Shown here piece by piece: positions 1 through 8,494 of a stretch of 38,904 nucleotides of DNA. Below the pieces are notes generated by a model. It had not been told where the DNA came from and ran no database searches. It saw only the letters and a program-made list of their open reading frames with translations. The stretch comes from Nitrobacter sp. 62-23. Lineage in GTDB: Bacteria > Pseudomonadota > Alphaproteobacteria > Rhizobiales > Xanthobacteraceae. The first letter of the stretch is position 1. Each line of letters opens with the position of its first letter. The DNA lies in the NCBI RefSeq assembly GCF_001897285.1, contig NZ_MKSM01000001.1, positions 1-38,904 of the forward strand, written 5' to 3'. The translations under genes were made by a program, and so were the position numbers.

Positions 1-1023
1 CCACCCGGTGAGTTGCGATGCGAGGCGCACGTTCTGTCCGCGCCGCCCGATCGCCAGCGACAACTGGTTGTTGGTATCGGGGACCACGACCTCGATCCGC
101 TCGCGGTCCTCGTCGATCACGACCTTCGCGACTTCCGCCGGTGCCAGCGCGTTGACGACGAAGGTCGCGATGTCCGGCGACCAGGGGATGATGTCGATCT
201 TCTCGCCCTGCAACTCGTTGACGACGGCCTGGACGCGCGAACCGCGCATGCCGACGCAGGCGCCGACCGGGTCGACCGAGGAATCCCGCGAGATCACGCC
301 GATCTTGGCGCGAGAACCCGGATCGCGCGCCACCGCCTTGATCTCGACGATGCCGTCGTAGATTTCCGGCACTTCCTGCGCGAACAGCTTTACCATGAAC
401 TGCGGATGGGTGCGCGACAGGAAGATCTGCGGACCGCGGGTTTCGCGCCGCACGTCGAAAATATAGGCGCGGACGCGGTCGCCATTGCGGAACACCTCGC
501 GCGGCAGCATCTCGTCGCGCCGTATGACGGCCTCGCCGCGGCCGAGGTCGACGATCACGCTGCCGTATTCGACCCGCTTGACGATGCCGTTGACGATGTC
601 GCCGATGCGGTCCTTGAATTCCTGATACTGCCGGTCGCGCTCGGCCTCGCGCACCTTTTGCACGATCACCTGCTTGGCGGACTGCGCGGAGATGCGGCCG
701 TATTCCAGCGGCGGCAGCGTGTCGGCGATGGTGTCGCCGATCTGTGCGCCCGGGTTGGCCCTCTGGGCGTCCTTCAGCGAGATCTGGTTGGCGGCGTTCT
801 CGACCTGATCGACCACCAGCATATGGCGGGTGAGCTGGAGCTGACCGGTCTTGGGGTGAATCTCAGCATGAACATCGGTCTCGCTGCCGTAGCGGGCGCG
901 GGCCGCCTTGGCGATGGCGTCCTCCATCGCAGCGATCACGATGCCGCGGTCGATGGTCTTCTCCCGCGCCACCGCGTCCGCGATCTGAAGCAGTTCGAGC
1001 TTGTTGGCGCTGACAGCGGCCAT
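1..1023 (-). CDS. nusA: Transcription termination/antitermination factor NusA (3' part beyond window)
   Basis: NusA binds RNA polymerase and nascent RNA and modulates pausing, termination and antitermination. The visible 341 codons hold the N-terminal polymerase-binding domain (starting [20 protein letters not shown]), then an S1 domain around residues 135-200 ([21 protein letters not shown] region) and a KH domain ([20 protein letters not shown]). A second KH loop ([19 protein letters not shown]) runs to the window edge. The remaining C-terminal part lies outside the window, so this is a partial gene by truncation of the window, not a broken one. The ATG at 1021-1023 sits 3 bp after the rimP stop, the classic rimP-nusA operon junction. 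Identification is secure. Confidence 0.97.
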   Translation of the reverse strand, partial: MAAVSANKLELLQIADAVAREKTIDRGIVIAAMEDAIAKAARARYGSETDVHAEIHPKTGQLQLTRHMLVVDQVENAANQISLKDAQRANPGAQIGDTIADTLPPLEYGRISAQSAKQVIVQKVREAERDRQYQEFKDRIGDIVNGIVKRVEYGSVIVDLGRGEAVIRRDEMLPREVFRNGDRVRAYIFDVRRETRGPQIFLSRTHPQFMVKLFAQEVPEIYDGIVEIKAVARDPGSRAKIGVISRDSSVDPVGACVGMRGSRVQAVVNELQGEKIDIIPWSPDIATFVVNALAPAEVAKVVIDEDRERIEVVVPDTNNQLSLAIGRRGQNVRLASQLTGW

Positions 1024-1026
1024 GAC

Positions 1027-1806
1027 TTATTCTCCTTCGATGGGATCGATATCGCCGCGCCGCAGTCGTTCTGCGGCCAGGCGATGTTGCTTGGTGTTTT
1101 TCGGCGGCGTCTTTGCGGGGACTTTCGCCTTTCCCCTGAGTTTCGATTTCGGCGCTTTGGGTTTCGCCGGATCGGTTTTTGCATGCGGGGGGGATGGAGG
1201 CAGAATACCGAGATTCCGCTTCATCTCGCGTTCCGCGATCTTGCCCCGCCGCATCGATTCGGCGATCAGTTCGTCCGTCAGAATCAGGCGGGCGTCGGCG
1301 ATATCCTCCATGACCAGAAGGACTTCGCTATCGTCGTCATTCCGGACGTCGTCCCGATGCAGGCGCACCGCATTGTCCTCCACGCCCCGAAGGGTGCCGC
1401 GGAACCGCTTGCGGCCCTGATGGGCGACCGCCATCTCGATCTTTGCGAGGTGGCCGGTGTAGCGTTCGAAGTCGGACCGGCGCACCAGCGGCCGGTCGAT
1501 GCCGGGGGAGGAGATTTCCAGCCGGTAGGCCCTGTCGATCGGATCGGCGATATCGAGCACCGGCGAAAGCGCCTTGGAGATTGCCTCGCAATCCTCGATC
1601 TGCATCGATCCGTCCGGCCGCTCGGCCATGATCTGCACGGTGCAGCCGGCCTCGCCCGACACCTTGATGCGGACCAGGCGGTATCCCATGCCTTGCAGGA
1701 CCGGGGCGACCACTGACGAGACCCGCGCGGCGATGCCCGGCTCGACCACCAGACGCGGCTCGGCGAGCAGGTCGTGATCCGGGATCTGGGCAACGGGATC
1801 GGTCAT
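1027..1806 (-). CDS. rimP: Ribosome maturation factor RimP
   Basis: RimP assists maturation of the 30S ribosomal subunit. The protein begins [20 protein letters not shown] and contains the family signatures [20 protein letters not shown] and a central [18 protein letters not shown] stretch, followed by the C-terminal SH3-like domain. It carries an extra basic Lys/Pro/Arg-rich tail of about 80 residues, common in alphaproteobacterial RimP, which makes it about 259 aa against 150-200 in many bacteria. I chose the ATG at 1804-1806. An in-frame TTG at 1818 would add four residues and cannot be excluded. It is the first gene of the rimP-nusA operon, upstream of ylxR-infB in relatives. Confidence 0.95.
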   Translation of the reverse strand: MTDPVAQIPDHDLLAEPRLVVEPGIAARVSSVVAPVLQGMGYRLVRIKVSGEAGCTVQIMAERPDGSMQIEDCEAISKALSPVLDIADPIDRAYRLEISSPGIDRPLVRRSDFERYTGHLAKIEMAVAHQGRKRFRGTLRGVEDNAVRLHRDDVRNDDDSEVLLVMEDIADARLILTDELIAESMRRGKIAEREMKRNLGILPPSPPHAKTDPAKPKAPKSKLRGKAKVPAKTPPKNTKQHRLAAERLRRGDIDPIEGE

Positions 1807-1880
1807 ATCCAGGGTCAAAGATTAAGTCCGGCGGTTACACGCCTGAAAGAACCCGCCGCGGCGCGTCAGGTCCGTTCAGG

Positions 1881-1915
1881 AAATAAAAAAGAGCGGGTCC
1901 GGAGGGCCCACTCTC
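1881..1915 (-). terminator. Rho-independent terminator
   Basis: Read on the minus strand, a GC-rich hairpin (AGAGTGGGCC, loop, GGACCCGCTCT, with a wobble pair) is followed directly by TTTTTTATTT. It lies about 130 bp beyond the HAD hydrolase stop and 75 bp before rimP. It would separate the trmB/HAD transcript from rimP-nusA, or act as an attenuator if rimP transcription starts upstream of it. Confidence 0.75.
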
Positions 1916-2041
1916 GATACGCGATCGTATGAGAAAGTTTCCACAAACATAGCCGTTTTCGTACCCCTCGGCAAGGTCCGGGGAGACACGGGGGGCTGAT
2001 TTTCATTCGGATCGCGTCAAGTCGTTCGACCTGGTGAGCCT

Positions 2042-2689
2042 TTACACAATGCGCCGGAGCGCCGCCGGCAGTTCGTCAAGAGCATGAATGGTCAGATCGG
2101 CTTGGGAGGCTTCGGGATACCGGGCATGAATATGCCCCCACGGCCCTCGGACGATGAAGACTGACAGCAAACCGGCCTTCTTTGCGGGCAGAACATCGTT
2201 GTCCAGTCGATCGCCGACATATGCGACCTCATTGGCAGTGAAGCCGGAGACGTCGACAATTTTTGCAAAGAAGTCGGGCGACGGCTTTTCGATCCCCCAT
2301 CGCGCCGAGGATGCAATATGGTCTGCTGCGATACCGGATAGTCCCAGCGCCGCTTCGGTTTCCTCCGGCTGGTTACCCGCGATTCCAACGACGTATCCCG
2401 CGGCCTTCAGCCTGCGAAGGGCTGCCGTTGCATCGGGATAAAAGTCGCGAGGCTCGATAAAGTAACGGTTTCCCTGAGCTTGCCGGGCCGCTTCGGCCTG
2501 ATGCAGGTCGAAGCCGGGCTTGAAGATATCGAAGACGCGCCTGTGATGCCGGCCTTCGGCGATGGTTTTCTCCAGCGCGGCGCTGAAGGCAAGGCGGGAC
2601 ACGCCAAGCCAATCCGCCCATGAAGACCACTGGCGGGTTTCGTCCACCAGCGTTTCTCCAACATCGAAGAAAATCGCCTTTATCGCCAT
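2042..2689 (-). CDS. HAD-superfamily hydrolase
   Basis: A 215-residue haloacid-dehalogenase-like phosphohydrolase of unknown substrate. Motif I is FFDVGETLVDE, where the nucleophile Asp is present but the usual second Asp of DxD is Gly, as in many DVGxTL-type HADs. Motif II is seen as VVGIAGNQPEE, the motif III Lys in EKPSPDFF, and motif IV in AYVGDRLDNDV. A helical cap region lies between motif I and about residue 85. The ATG at 2687-2689 gives a normal N-terminus directly before the core strand. A longer in-frame start exists but would overlap trmB and add a non-conserved tail. It follows trmB by 26 bp on the same strand and is probably cotranscribed. Confidence 0.88.
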   Translation of the reverse strand: MAIKAIFFDVGETLVDETRQWSSWADWLGVSRLAFSAALEKTIAEGRHHRRVFDIFKPGFDLHQAEAARQAQGNRYFIEPRDFYPDATAALRRLKAAGYVVGIAGNQPEETEAALGLSGIAADHIASSARWGIEKPSPDFFAKIVDVSGFTANEVAYVGDRLDNDVLPAKKAGLLSVFIVRGPWGHIHARYPEASQADLTIHALDELPAALRRIV

Positions 2690-2715
2690 TGTGCCAGATA
2701 CTTTGTCGCAAACGA

Positions 2716-3513
2716 TCAGCTTGTTCGCCTGAACCGCAGATACGTCGCGCGACGGCCTTCGCGCGTCGCTTTGCGGCCGTAGCGCGTCATGGTGTAGCCC
2801 GGCCACGGGTTGCGCCAGTCGTCGGCGCGTTCAGCAAGCCACAGGAAGTCCGGCGAGCGGGCGAAATGCGACAGCGTCCATGCGCAGTAATCGGCGATGT
2901 CGCTGACGAAGCGGAATTCGCCTCCCGGCCGAACCACGCGCGCCATCTCCGCGATGGTCGCGTCCTGAACGAAACGGCGTTTCCAATGCCGGCGCTTCGG
3001 CCACGGGTCGGGATGGATCAGATCGATCCGCGCCAGCGATGCGCGCGGCAGCCATGCCAGCAGGTCCGATGCGTCTCCGGCGAACAGGCGGATGTTGCCG
3101 ATATCGTGCGCCTCGATCTGCGTGAGGATCTTGGCCATGCCGTTGACGTAGGGTTCGCAGCCGATGAAGCCGGTGCGCGGAAACGCCAGCGCCTCGGCGA
3201 CGAGATGCTCGCCGCCGCCGAATCCGATCTCGATACGGACCTGCTCAATCGGCCGGTCGAACCGCGCGGCCGGGTCGAATGGTCCGCGCTCGCCGGCAGC
3301 GATATCGAGGCGCGGCAGCAGATCCGCGATCAGTTCGCTCTGGTGCGGGCGCAGCCTGTGTCCCTTGCGGCGGCCGAAGAACGAGCCTTGCCCGGAATCG
3401 CGGGCCGCGTTGCGTTGGAACGACGCGTCGTCGCCGGTTGTCGGCGGACGGTCGCGAGGATCGGGCGCGGGCGCCGTCATTACGACGTGGGGCGGAGACG
3501 GTGCTATGGTCAC
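2716..3513 (-). CDS. trmB: tRNA (guanine-N7-)-methyltransferase TrmB
   Basis: TrmB makes m7G46 in the tRNA variable loop using S-adenosylmethionine. The sequence shows the Rossmann SAM site (EIGFGGGEHLVAEAL), the acidic strand ends (GCEPYVNGMAK, NIRLFAGDASDLL) and the family signature LIHPDPWPKRRHWKRRFVQ. It is followed by the GGEFRFVSDIADYCAW strand. I use the GTG at 3511-3513, which is preceded by an AGGCGG-like ribosome-binding site and lies 6 bp after the stop of the HTH gene, suggesting translational coupling. An ATG at 3480 (MTAPAPDP) is an alternative, 11 codons shorter. Length 254-265 aa fits the family. Confidence 0.95.
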   Translation of the reverse strand: MTIAPSPPHVVMTAPAPDPRDRPPTTGDDASFQRNAARDSGQGSFFGRRKGHRLRPHQSELIADLLPRLDIAAGERGPFDPAARFDRPIEQVRIEIGFGGGEHLVAEALAFPRTGFIGCEPYVNGMAKILTQIEAHDIGNIRLFAGDASDLLAWLPRASLARIDLIHPDPWPKRRHWKRRFVQDATIAEMARVVRPGGEFRFVSDIADYCAWTLSHFARSPDFLWLAERADDWRNPWPGYTMTRYGRKATREGRRATYLRFRRTS

Positions 3514-3519
3514 GTCCGC

Positions 3520-3939
3520 CTAGCGACGATCCGGCGGTTCGCGCGCCGCGATCTGTTCGACCATGTCGACAATGCTGCGGCGGAGCTTCGCGTCGGTGAT
3601 CCGCGTGAACGCACGGGTCAGCGCGAGACCTTCGGACGTCGCGAGAAAATCGGAAACATAGGCAGGGGACGGCGCTTCGCTCAAACCCTCGACCCTGGCG
3701 ACGCCCGTGCCCGGACTGCCCTCGAACAGGAACGAGACCGGGACCTGCAGGATTTCGGAGATCTGCTGGATGCGGCTTGCGCCGACGCGATTGGTGCCTT
3801 TCTCGTACTTCTGAATCTGCTGGAATGTCAGTCCCAACGCCTCGCCCAGTTTCTCCTGACTCATGCCGAGCATGATGCGGCGCATGCGCACACGGCTGCC
3901 GACATGCCTGTCAACAGGATTGGGCGCCTTGGTCGACAT
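3520..3939 (-). CDS. XRE/Cro-CI family helix-turn-helix regulator
   Basis: A 139-residue DNA-binding protein. The N-terminal HTH spans about residues 14-70, with VRMRRIMLGMSQEKLGEALG and LTFQQIQKYEKGTNRVGASR forming the recognition helices typical of XRE regulators. The C-terminal half (residues 85-139) is a small alpha-helical domain with no recognised ligand motif. It belongs to the small XRE regulators found next to lnt and trmB in Rhizobiales. The target is unknown. The ATG is preceded by a good AGGAGA ribosome-binding site that lies inside a 13-bp palindrome (3943-3955). A well-formed promoter lies about 110 bp upstream (4050-4079), so the gene probably starts the trmB operon and may regulate itself. 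Confidence 0.9.
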   Translation of the reverse strand: MSTKAPNPVDRHVGSRVRMRRIMLGMSQEKLGEALGLTFQQIQKYEKGTNRVGASRIQQISEILQVPVSFLFEGSPGTGVARVEGLSEAPSPAYVSDFLATSEGLALTRAFTRITDAKLRRSIVDMVEQIAAREPPDRR

Positions 3940-3942
3940 CTC

Positions 3943-3955
3943 GTAGGTCTCCTAC
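3943..3955 (-). promoter_or_regulatory. Palindrome covering the HTH gene ribosome-binding site
   Basis: The 13 bp read GTAGG-AGA-CCTAC on the minus strand, a perfect inverted repeat with a 3-nt centre, ending 3 bp before the ATG. The Shine-Dalgarno AGGAGA is part of it, at good spacing (8 nt) from the start codon. It could be an operator for the encoded repressor or a small hairpin masking the ribosome-binding site. Both readings are inference. Confidence 0.5.
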
Positions 3956-4049
3956 AATAGCGATTCCCGGAAGATAGTTATTATCGCCAGATTTAACCCG
4001 ATCGCGTGATAAAAATCCGCAGTCAATCCCGGCCGGTTCCATTCGTCGC

Positions 4050-4079
4050 ATTATATCAGTCGTGCAAATTGTTACACAA
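4050..4079 (-). promoter_or_regulatory. Sigma-70-type promoter for the HTH-trmB unit
   Basis: On the minus strand TTGTGT (4074-4079) and TATAAT (4050-4055) are separated by 18 bp. The -10 box is a perfect consensus. Transcription starting near 4043 would give a leader of about 105 nt before the HTH ATG. It lies between lnt and the HTH gene, in the only long gap of this minus-strand run. Confidence 0.65.
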
Positions 4080-4128
4080 ATTATGTCGATCGTGGGGATG
4101 AGGTGCTGCGTCCCATGCGCCGTCGCCG

Positions 4129-5733
4129 TCAGGGTTTGCGACGCCGTCGAACCGCCAATGCGAGACCGAGGATCACCATGATCGCGGCGGGGACATCACC
4201 AGCGCGGGCGTAAGGCGGCGGCGGTATCGCGGCGGGCAGGCGGGAATCCAGCACGCCTTCGATGCCGAGATCGAGGCGTGCGACAATCCGTCCTACTGGA
4301 TCCGTCACCACCGAAATACCGGTGTTCGCCGCCCGCACCAGGGGAAGCCCTTCCTCGATCGCCCGCAGCCGCGCCTGCTGAAGGTGCTGATAGGGGCCGG
4401 TGCTGATTCCGAACCAGCCGTCATTGGTGAGGTTGACGATCCAGCCGGGCCGGGCGCCGCGGGATTCGATGTCGCCCGGAAAGATCGCCTCATAGCAGAT
4501 CAGCGGCAGCACGCTCGGCGCGTTCGGCAGGTCGATGGTTCGCCGCGCCGTCCCCGGAATGAAGCCGCCCTGGACCTTGGTGAGTTGAACGAAGCCGAGC
4601 TTTTCCATCAGGCCCTGGAACGGCAGGAATTCGCCGAACGGCACCAGATGGAGCTTGTCGTAAACCGACAGGATGCTGCCGTCGTCGTCGATGACGTAGA
4701 TCGAATTGTAGGCCCGGGTGATGCGGACGCCCGGCGGCAGGTCCGGAGCGCGCACCGAGCCGGTGATCAGGATCGTGCCCTTCGGCAGGAGGTCGGCGAT
4801 CTCGGCCATGGCGTCGGCCTCGCGGGCGAGAAAAAACGGAAACGCCGATTCCGGCCAGATCAGGATGGTGGCTCCGCTGACGCCGGCCGAATGCGGCCCC
4901 GTGGCGCGGTCGGAGAGCGTCAGATATTTGCGCATGACCGCCGCCTTGGCGGAATAGTTGAACCGCGCATCCTGCTCCAGATTGGGCTGCATGATGCGCA
5001 GCTTGACGTGGTCGACAAACTCGGTCGGATGACGCGACAGCCTGATCGCGCCGTAGACGCCCATGGCAACGAGCAGAGCGAGGGCGGCGATCGGGGCGAT
5101 CCATGGTCTTTGACTTCGGTCTCGTCCGTCGATCAGCACGGCGGGGCTCGCAAAGATCGCGACGCTGAGGAAGGTCAGGCCCCACAATCCGACCAGCGAC
5201 GCGGTTTGCGCCAGCGCCAAAGGCTCCGTCAGCGCGTAACCGAATGTGTTCCACGGAAATCCCGTCAGCGCATGTCCGCGCAGCCATTCGCTGATCGTGA
5301 GCGCCGCGGCGAGCGCGAGAATGCGCGAGGCGTCGCGGGTCCATATCCAGCGCGCCAGCGCGAAGCCGAGCGAGGTGAAAAGCGCGAGATAGGCCGGCAG
5401 GCCGAGGACGGCGAACGGCATCAGCCATGCGAAGGTCTGGGCGTCGACCAGAAAGGCGTTGCCGATCCAGTACAGTCCCGGAACGAAATAACCGAGGCCG
5501 AACAGCCACCCCGAGAGCGCCGCGGCCGGCACGCCATTGAGGCGACCGGCGCCGGCGCCGTCGATCAGCCAGGTCGCGAGCGGAAAGGTAACGAACAACA
5601 CCGGCCAGGCGTTGAAGGGCTCCATCGCAAGCGAGGACACGGCGCCGGCGAGAAGCGCGATGACGGCGCGTTTCCAGCCCCACGCCAGAGTGACGGGAAG
5701 GCTGGCGGTGCGGATGCTGGCTGCAACGCTCAC
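4129..5733 (-). CDS. lnt: Apolipoprotein N-acyltransferase
   Basis: Lnt transfers the third acyl chain to the N-terminal cysteine of lipoproteins in the inner membrane. The 534-residue protein has a hydrophobic N-terminal half with several transmembrane segments, including the conserved HALTGFPWNTFGYALTE region around residue 155. The periplasmic nitrilase-like domain follows. It shows the catalytic triad context: Glu in ILIWPESAFPF, Lys in VYDKLHLVPFGEFLPF, and Cys in VLPLICYEAIFPGD. A final membrane helix and an RRRRKP tail end the protein. The start is a GTG whose bases overlap the corC TGA (GTGA), so it is translationally coupled to corC. Confidence 0.97.
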   Translation of the reverse strand: MSVAASIRTASLPVTLAWGWKRAVIALLAGAVSSLAMEPFNAWPVLFVTFPLATWLIDGAGAGRLNGVPAAALSGWLFGLGYFVPGLYWIGNAFLVDAQTFAWLMPFAVLGLPAYLALFTSLGFALARWIWTRDASRILALAAALTISEWLRGHALTGFPWNTFGYALTEPLALAQTASLVGLWGLTFLSVAIFASPAVLIDGRDRSQRPWIAPIAALALLVAMGVYGAIRLSRHPTEFVDHVKLRIMQPNLEQDARFNYSAKAAVMRKYLTLSDRATGPHSAGVSGATILIWPESAFPFFLAREADAMAEIADLLPKGTILITGSVRAPDLPPGVRITRAYNSIYVIDDDGSILSVYDKLHLVPFGEFLPFQGLMEKLGFVQLTKVQGGFIPGTARRTIDLPNAPSVLPLICYEAIFPGDIESRGARPGWIVNLTNDGWFGISTGPYQHLQQARLRAIEEGLPLVRAANTGISVVTDPVGRIVARLDLGIEGVLDSRLPAAIPPPPYARAGDVPAAIMVILGLALAVRRRRKP

Positions 5734-6857
5734 GGGGTTTCGCCTCCGTCGCCGGGCGGTGAGGGGGAGGCGGGATCGTCGCCCGGTGGTTGCGATGGCG
5801 CATCCGGCGCGGCCTCGCGCCGCCGCCCGTCGCGCGGCCGGACTGCGGGCCGTTCCTTGCGCAGCCCGATCCGCAGCCGCTTGACGCGGCGCGGGTCGGC
5901 GTCGAGCACTTCGATCTCGAACGGACCCGGTCCCGAAATGACCTCGCCCCGCACCGGCAGGCGGCCGACATGGGTGACGAGAAAGCCGCCAAGCGTATCG
6001 ACGTCCTCGCCCGCTTCGCCGGTTTCGAAGGCGTCGCCGATCATGGCGCGGACGTCCTCGAGACTGGCGCGCGCATCGGCGATAAAGGAATTGTCGGCCT
6101 GCCGCACGATCGAGGGCGGCTCGTCGCCGTCGTGCTCGTCGTCGATTTCGCCGACGATCTGCTCGACGATGTCCTCGATCGACACCAGGCCGTCGGTGCC
6201 GCCATATTCGTCGACCACGAGCGCCAGATGGATGCGCGTCGCCTGCATCTGCGCCAGCAGGTCGATCGCCGGCATCGACGGCGGCACGTAGAGCAGCTTG
6301 CGGGTGATGTTGGCTTCGCTCAGCGGCAGCGCCAGATCGACGGCGCGCAGGTCGAGACCGGCCGGCGGCGTTTTTTTGCGTTTCGCCTTGGAGGGCAGCG
6401 CGGTGCGCGCCCGCACGGCCATGAACGCGAGCAGGTCGCGGATATGAACGATGCCTTCGGGATCGTCGAGGTTTTCGTCGTAGACGACAAGACGGGAATG
6501 CGCCGCGCTCTCGAACACGTGGATCAGTTCGCCGAGCGGGATATCACGCTTGACCGCGACGATATCGGCGCGATGAACCATGACATCGGCGATGCGACGT
6601 TCATGCAGGCCGAGGATATTGCGCAGCATGGTGCGCTCGACGGGGGTGAAACTGGTTTCGTCGGACGTCGAGGCGTCAAGCACCACCTGAAGATCGGCGC
6701 GGACCGATCCCGCTTTCCATCCGAACAGCGAGCGGATCGCCCGCATCAGCCAGCGTTCGGAAACCGGCCGCAGCACCTCGCCATTGTGCACCGTCACCGG
6801 CAGGTTGCGGTTGTCCTGCGGCGGCCTGCTGTCGCTGGGGTCTTCCTCGGGGGCCAC
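5730..6857 (-). CDS. corC: CorC/HlyC-family protein with paired CBS domains
   Basis: A 375-residue soluble CorC/HlyC (hemolysin C-like) protein without the N-terminal membrane DUF21 part. Two CBS domains lie at roughly residues 85-215 (VMVHRADIVAVKRDIPLGE; LLYVPPSMPAIDLLAQM; VVDEYGGTDGLVSIEDIVEQ). The C-terminal CorC/transporter-associated domain follows (GDAFETGEAGEDVDTLGGF). The tail is rich in Arg, Pro and Asp. The family is linked to magnesium/cobalt homeostasis, but the exact role is not established. I take the GTG at 6855-6857, 5 bp after the ybeY stop. The gene overlaps lnt by 4 bp; ybeY-corC-lnt is a widespread cluster. Confidence 0.93.
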   Translation of the reverse strand: MAPEEDPSDSRPPQDNRNLPVTVHNGEVLRPVSERWLMRAIRSLFGWKAGSVRADLQVVLDASTSDETSFTPVERTMLRNILGLHERRIADVMVHRADIVAVKRDIPLGELIHVFESAAHSRLVVYDENLDDPEGIVHIRDLLAFMAVRARTALPSKAKRKKTPPAGLDLRAVDLALPLSEANITRKLLYVPPSMPAIDLLAQMQATRIHLALVVDEYGGTDGLVSIEDIVEQIVGEIDDEHDGDEPPSIVRQADNSFIADARASLEDVRAMIGDAFETGEAGEDVDTLGGFLVTHVGRLPVRGEVISGPGPFEIEVLDADPRRVKRLRIGLRKERPAVRPRDGRRREAAPDAPSQPPGDDPASPSPPGDGGETP

Positions 6858-6862
6858 TCAGG

Positions 6863-7429
6863 TCATCCGTTCTTGTAGGGATCGGGCATGCCGAGCCGCG
6901 CCAGAATTTCGCGCTCAAGGTTTTCCATCTCCCCGGCCTCTTCATCGGTTTCGTGGTCGTAACCGATCAGATGCAGAAAGCCATGGATCGCGAGATGGCT
7001 CAGGTGATGGTCGAAGACCTTGCCTTCGTCGTCGGCTTCGCGGCGGGTGGTCTCATAGGCGATCGCGATGTCGCCGAGCATGCGCGGCGGATCGCCGGGC
7101 AAAGACGGGCCGGTCGGCTGCAGCGCCGGGAACGACAGGACATTGGTCGGCTTGTCGATGCCGCGCCAGTTGGCATTGAGCGTGCGAATGCCGGCGTCGT
7201 CGGTCAGCATGATTGCGAGTTCGGCATCGCCGGTGTCCGCATCGACCATCCCGGCGGCGGCCTCGACGGCGCGTAGAATGATCGCTTCGGCATCCGGCAC
7301 AGCGTGCCAGCATTCGGCGACGACCAGAATTTCGGCAGCAGGCGAAACGGAGAGGGTCATCGTATGTTTCTCGCCGGCGCCGGCCCGTCGTAGAGGCCGG
7401 TCGCCTTTTTCAGGCGTTTCCGGCGTCAT
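6863..7429 (-). CDS. ybeY: Endoribonuclease YbeY (rRNA maturation factor)
   Basis: YbeY is a zinc-dependent single-strand endoribonuclease acting in 16S rRNA 3'-end maturation and ribosome quality control. The metal site is clear: HGFLHLIGYDH carries the three histidines of the H3xH5xH motif near the C-terminus. Upstream are the conserved LNANWRGIDKPTNVLSFP and MLGDIAIAYET segments. The ATG at 7427-7429 overlaps the phoH TGA as ATGA, favouring this start (188 aa). An internal ATG at 7360 would give a 165-aa protein closer to the usual family length. The N-terminal 23 residues are not recognisable as conserved. Confidence 0.95.
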   Translation of the reverse strand: MTPETPEKGDRPLRRAGAGEKHTMTLSVSPAAEILVVAECWHAVPDAEAIILRAVEAAAGMVDADTGDAELAIMLTDDAGIRTLNANWRGIDKPTNVLSFPALQPTGPSLPGDPPRMLGDIAIAYETTRREADDEGKVFDHHLSHLAIHGFLHLIGYDHETDEEAGEMENLEREILARLGMPDPYKNG

Positions 7430-8490
7430 GATTTTTTGGCTGCCGGCCGCTGCGGCAGCCCCTCATAGGCGGCGACGATTCGCGCCACCAGTTCATGGCG
7501 GATCACGTCATCGGCGGTGAATTTCACCTGCGCCACGCCCTCGACGCCGTCGAGCAGCCGCGTCGCCTCCGCCAGTCCCGAGGTCTGGCCGTTCGGCAGG
7601 TCGACCTGGGAAGGGTCGCCGGTGACGATCATGCGGCTGTTTTCGCCGAGCCGCGTCAGGAACATCTTCATCTGCATCGAGGTGGTGTTCTGCGCCTCAT
7701 CCAGGATGATCGCGGCGTTGGTCAGGGTGCGGCCGCGCATGAAGGCGAGCGGCGCGATCTCGATCTCGCCGGATTGCAGCGCGCGTTCGACGATGCGGGA
7801 GTCCATCAGGTCATACAGCGCATCGTAGATCGGCCGCAGGTAGGGATCGACTTTTTCGCGCAGGTCCCCCGGCAGGAAGCCGAGCCGTTCGCCGGCCTCG
7901 ACCGCCGGCCGCGTCAGGATGATGCGATCGACTTCCTTGCGCTCGAACAGTTGCGCAGCCTGCGCCACCGCAAGCCAGGTCTTGCCGGTGCCCGCGGGGC
8001 CGATGCCGAACACCAGTTCATGATGTTTCAGCGCGCGGATATAGGCATCCTGCGCGGCGGTGCGCGCCCGCACCGGACGCTTGCGCAGGTTGATGGCCTC
8101 AAATGTCGAACGCGGCGCCTTGGGGTCGTATTCGAACAGCGAACCCTGTGCGATCACCGCGCGGATCGCTCCCTCGACCTCGCCCTGCGTGAGATCATGG
8201 CCCTGTGCGGCCTGGGTATAGAGCGTTTCGAGCACGCGCCGTCCGGCGTCGCAGCCGTCGCGCGATCCGGCGATGGTGATGTGGTTGCCGCGGGAATCGA
8301 CGACCACGCCGAGCCGCCGTTCGACCTGCGCCAGGTTCTGTCCGTAGGGTCCGACCATCGCCGAGACCGCGCGATTGTCGTCGAAATCGATGACGACTTG
8401 CGTTTCGGGCGGGGCTTGCATGTCGATTTTCTGACCGGGGGCGATTGAAGGCGAATCCGATGCGCTCTTGTCCGATGCGCTCTTGGGCAA
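7426..8490 (-). CDS. phoH: PhoH-like ATPase
   Basis: A cytoplasmic PhoH/YbeZ-type P-loop ATPase genetically tied to YbeY. An N-terminal KH-like segment ([18 protein letters not shown]) precedes the ATPase domain, with Walker [16 protein letters not shown] around residue 165, [18 protein letters not shown], the Walker B/DEAQ-like [10 protein letters not shown], and [11 protein letters not shown]. The likely start is a TTG (8488-8490) with a GGGAG ribosome-binding site 9 bp upstream, just after the miaB stop. The first ATG (8421) would drop 23 residues. The first codons contain a 15-bp tandem duplication encoding a repeated Lys-Ser-Ala-Ser-Asp block. Confidence 0.94.
   Translation of the reverse strand: MPKSASDKSASDSPSIAPGQKIDMQAPPETQVVIDFDDNRAVSAMVGPYGQNLAQVERRLGVVVDSRGNHITIAGSRDGCDAGRRVLETLYTQAAQGHDLTQGEVEGAIRAVIAQGSLFEYDPKAPRSTFEAINLRKRPVRARTAAQDAYIRALKHHELVFGIGPAGTGKTWLAVAQAAQLFERKEVDRIILTRPAVEAGERLGFLPGDLREKVDPYLRPIYDALYDLMDSRIVERALQSGEIEIAPLAFMRGRTLTNAAIILDEAQNTTSMQMKMFLTRLGENSRMIVTGDPSQVDLPNGQTSGLAEATRLLDGVEGVAQVKFTADDVIRHELVARIVAAYEGLPQRPAAKKS
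8457..8486 (-). repeat. 15-bp tandem duplication at the phoH 5' end
   Basis: Two consecutive 15-bp units (8457-8471 and 8472-8486) differ only at the last base. They encode a repeated five-residue Lys-Ser-Ala-Ser-Asp block in frame just after the TTG start of phoH. It looks like a recent slippage duplication in the poorly conserved N-terminus. Confidence 0.85.
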
Positions 8491-8494
8491 GGGT

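Noticed and set aside
13-1716. Long plus-strand open frame opposite nusA and rimP
   Set aside because: It is antisense to two unmistakable genes and its translation has no family resemblance. High GC leaves such frames open by chance. The same holds for plus-strand frames at 4384-6291 and 15570-18146.
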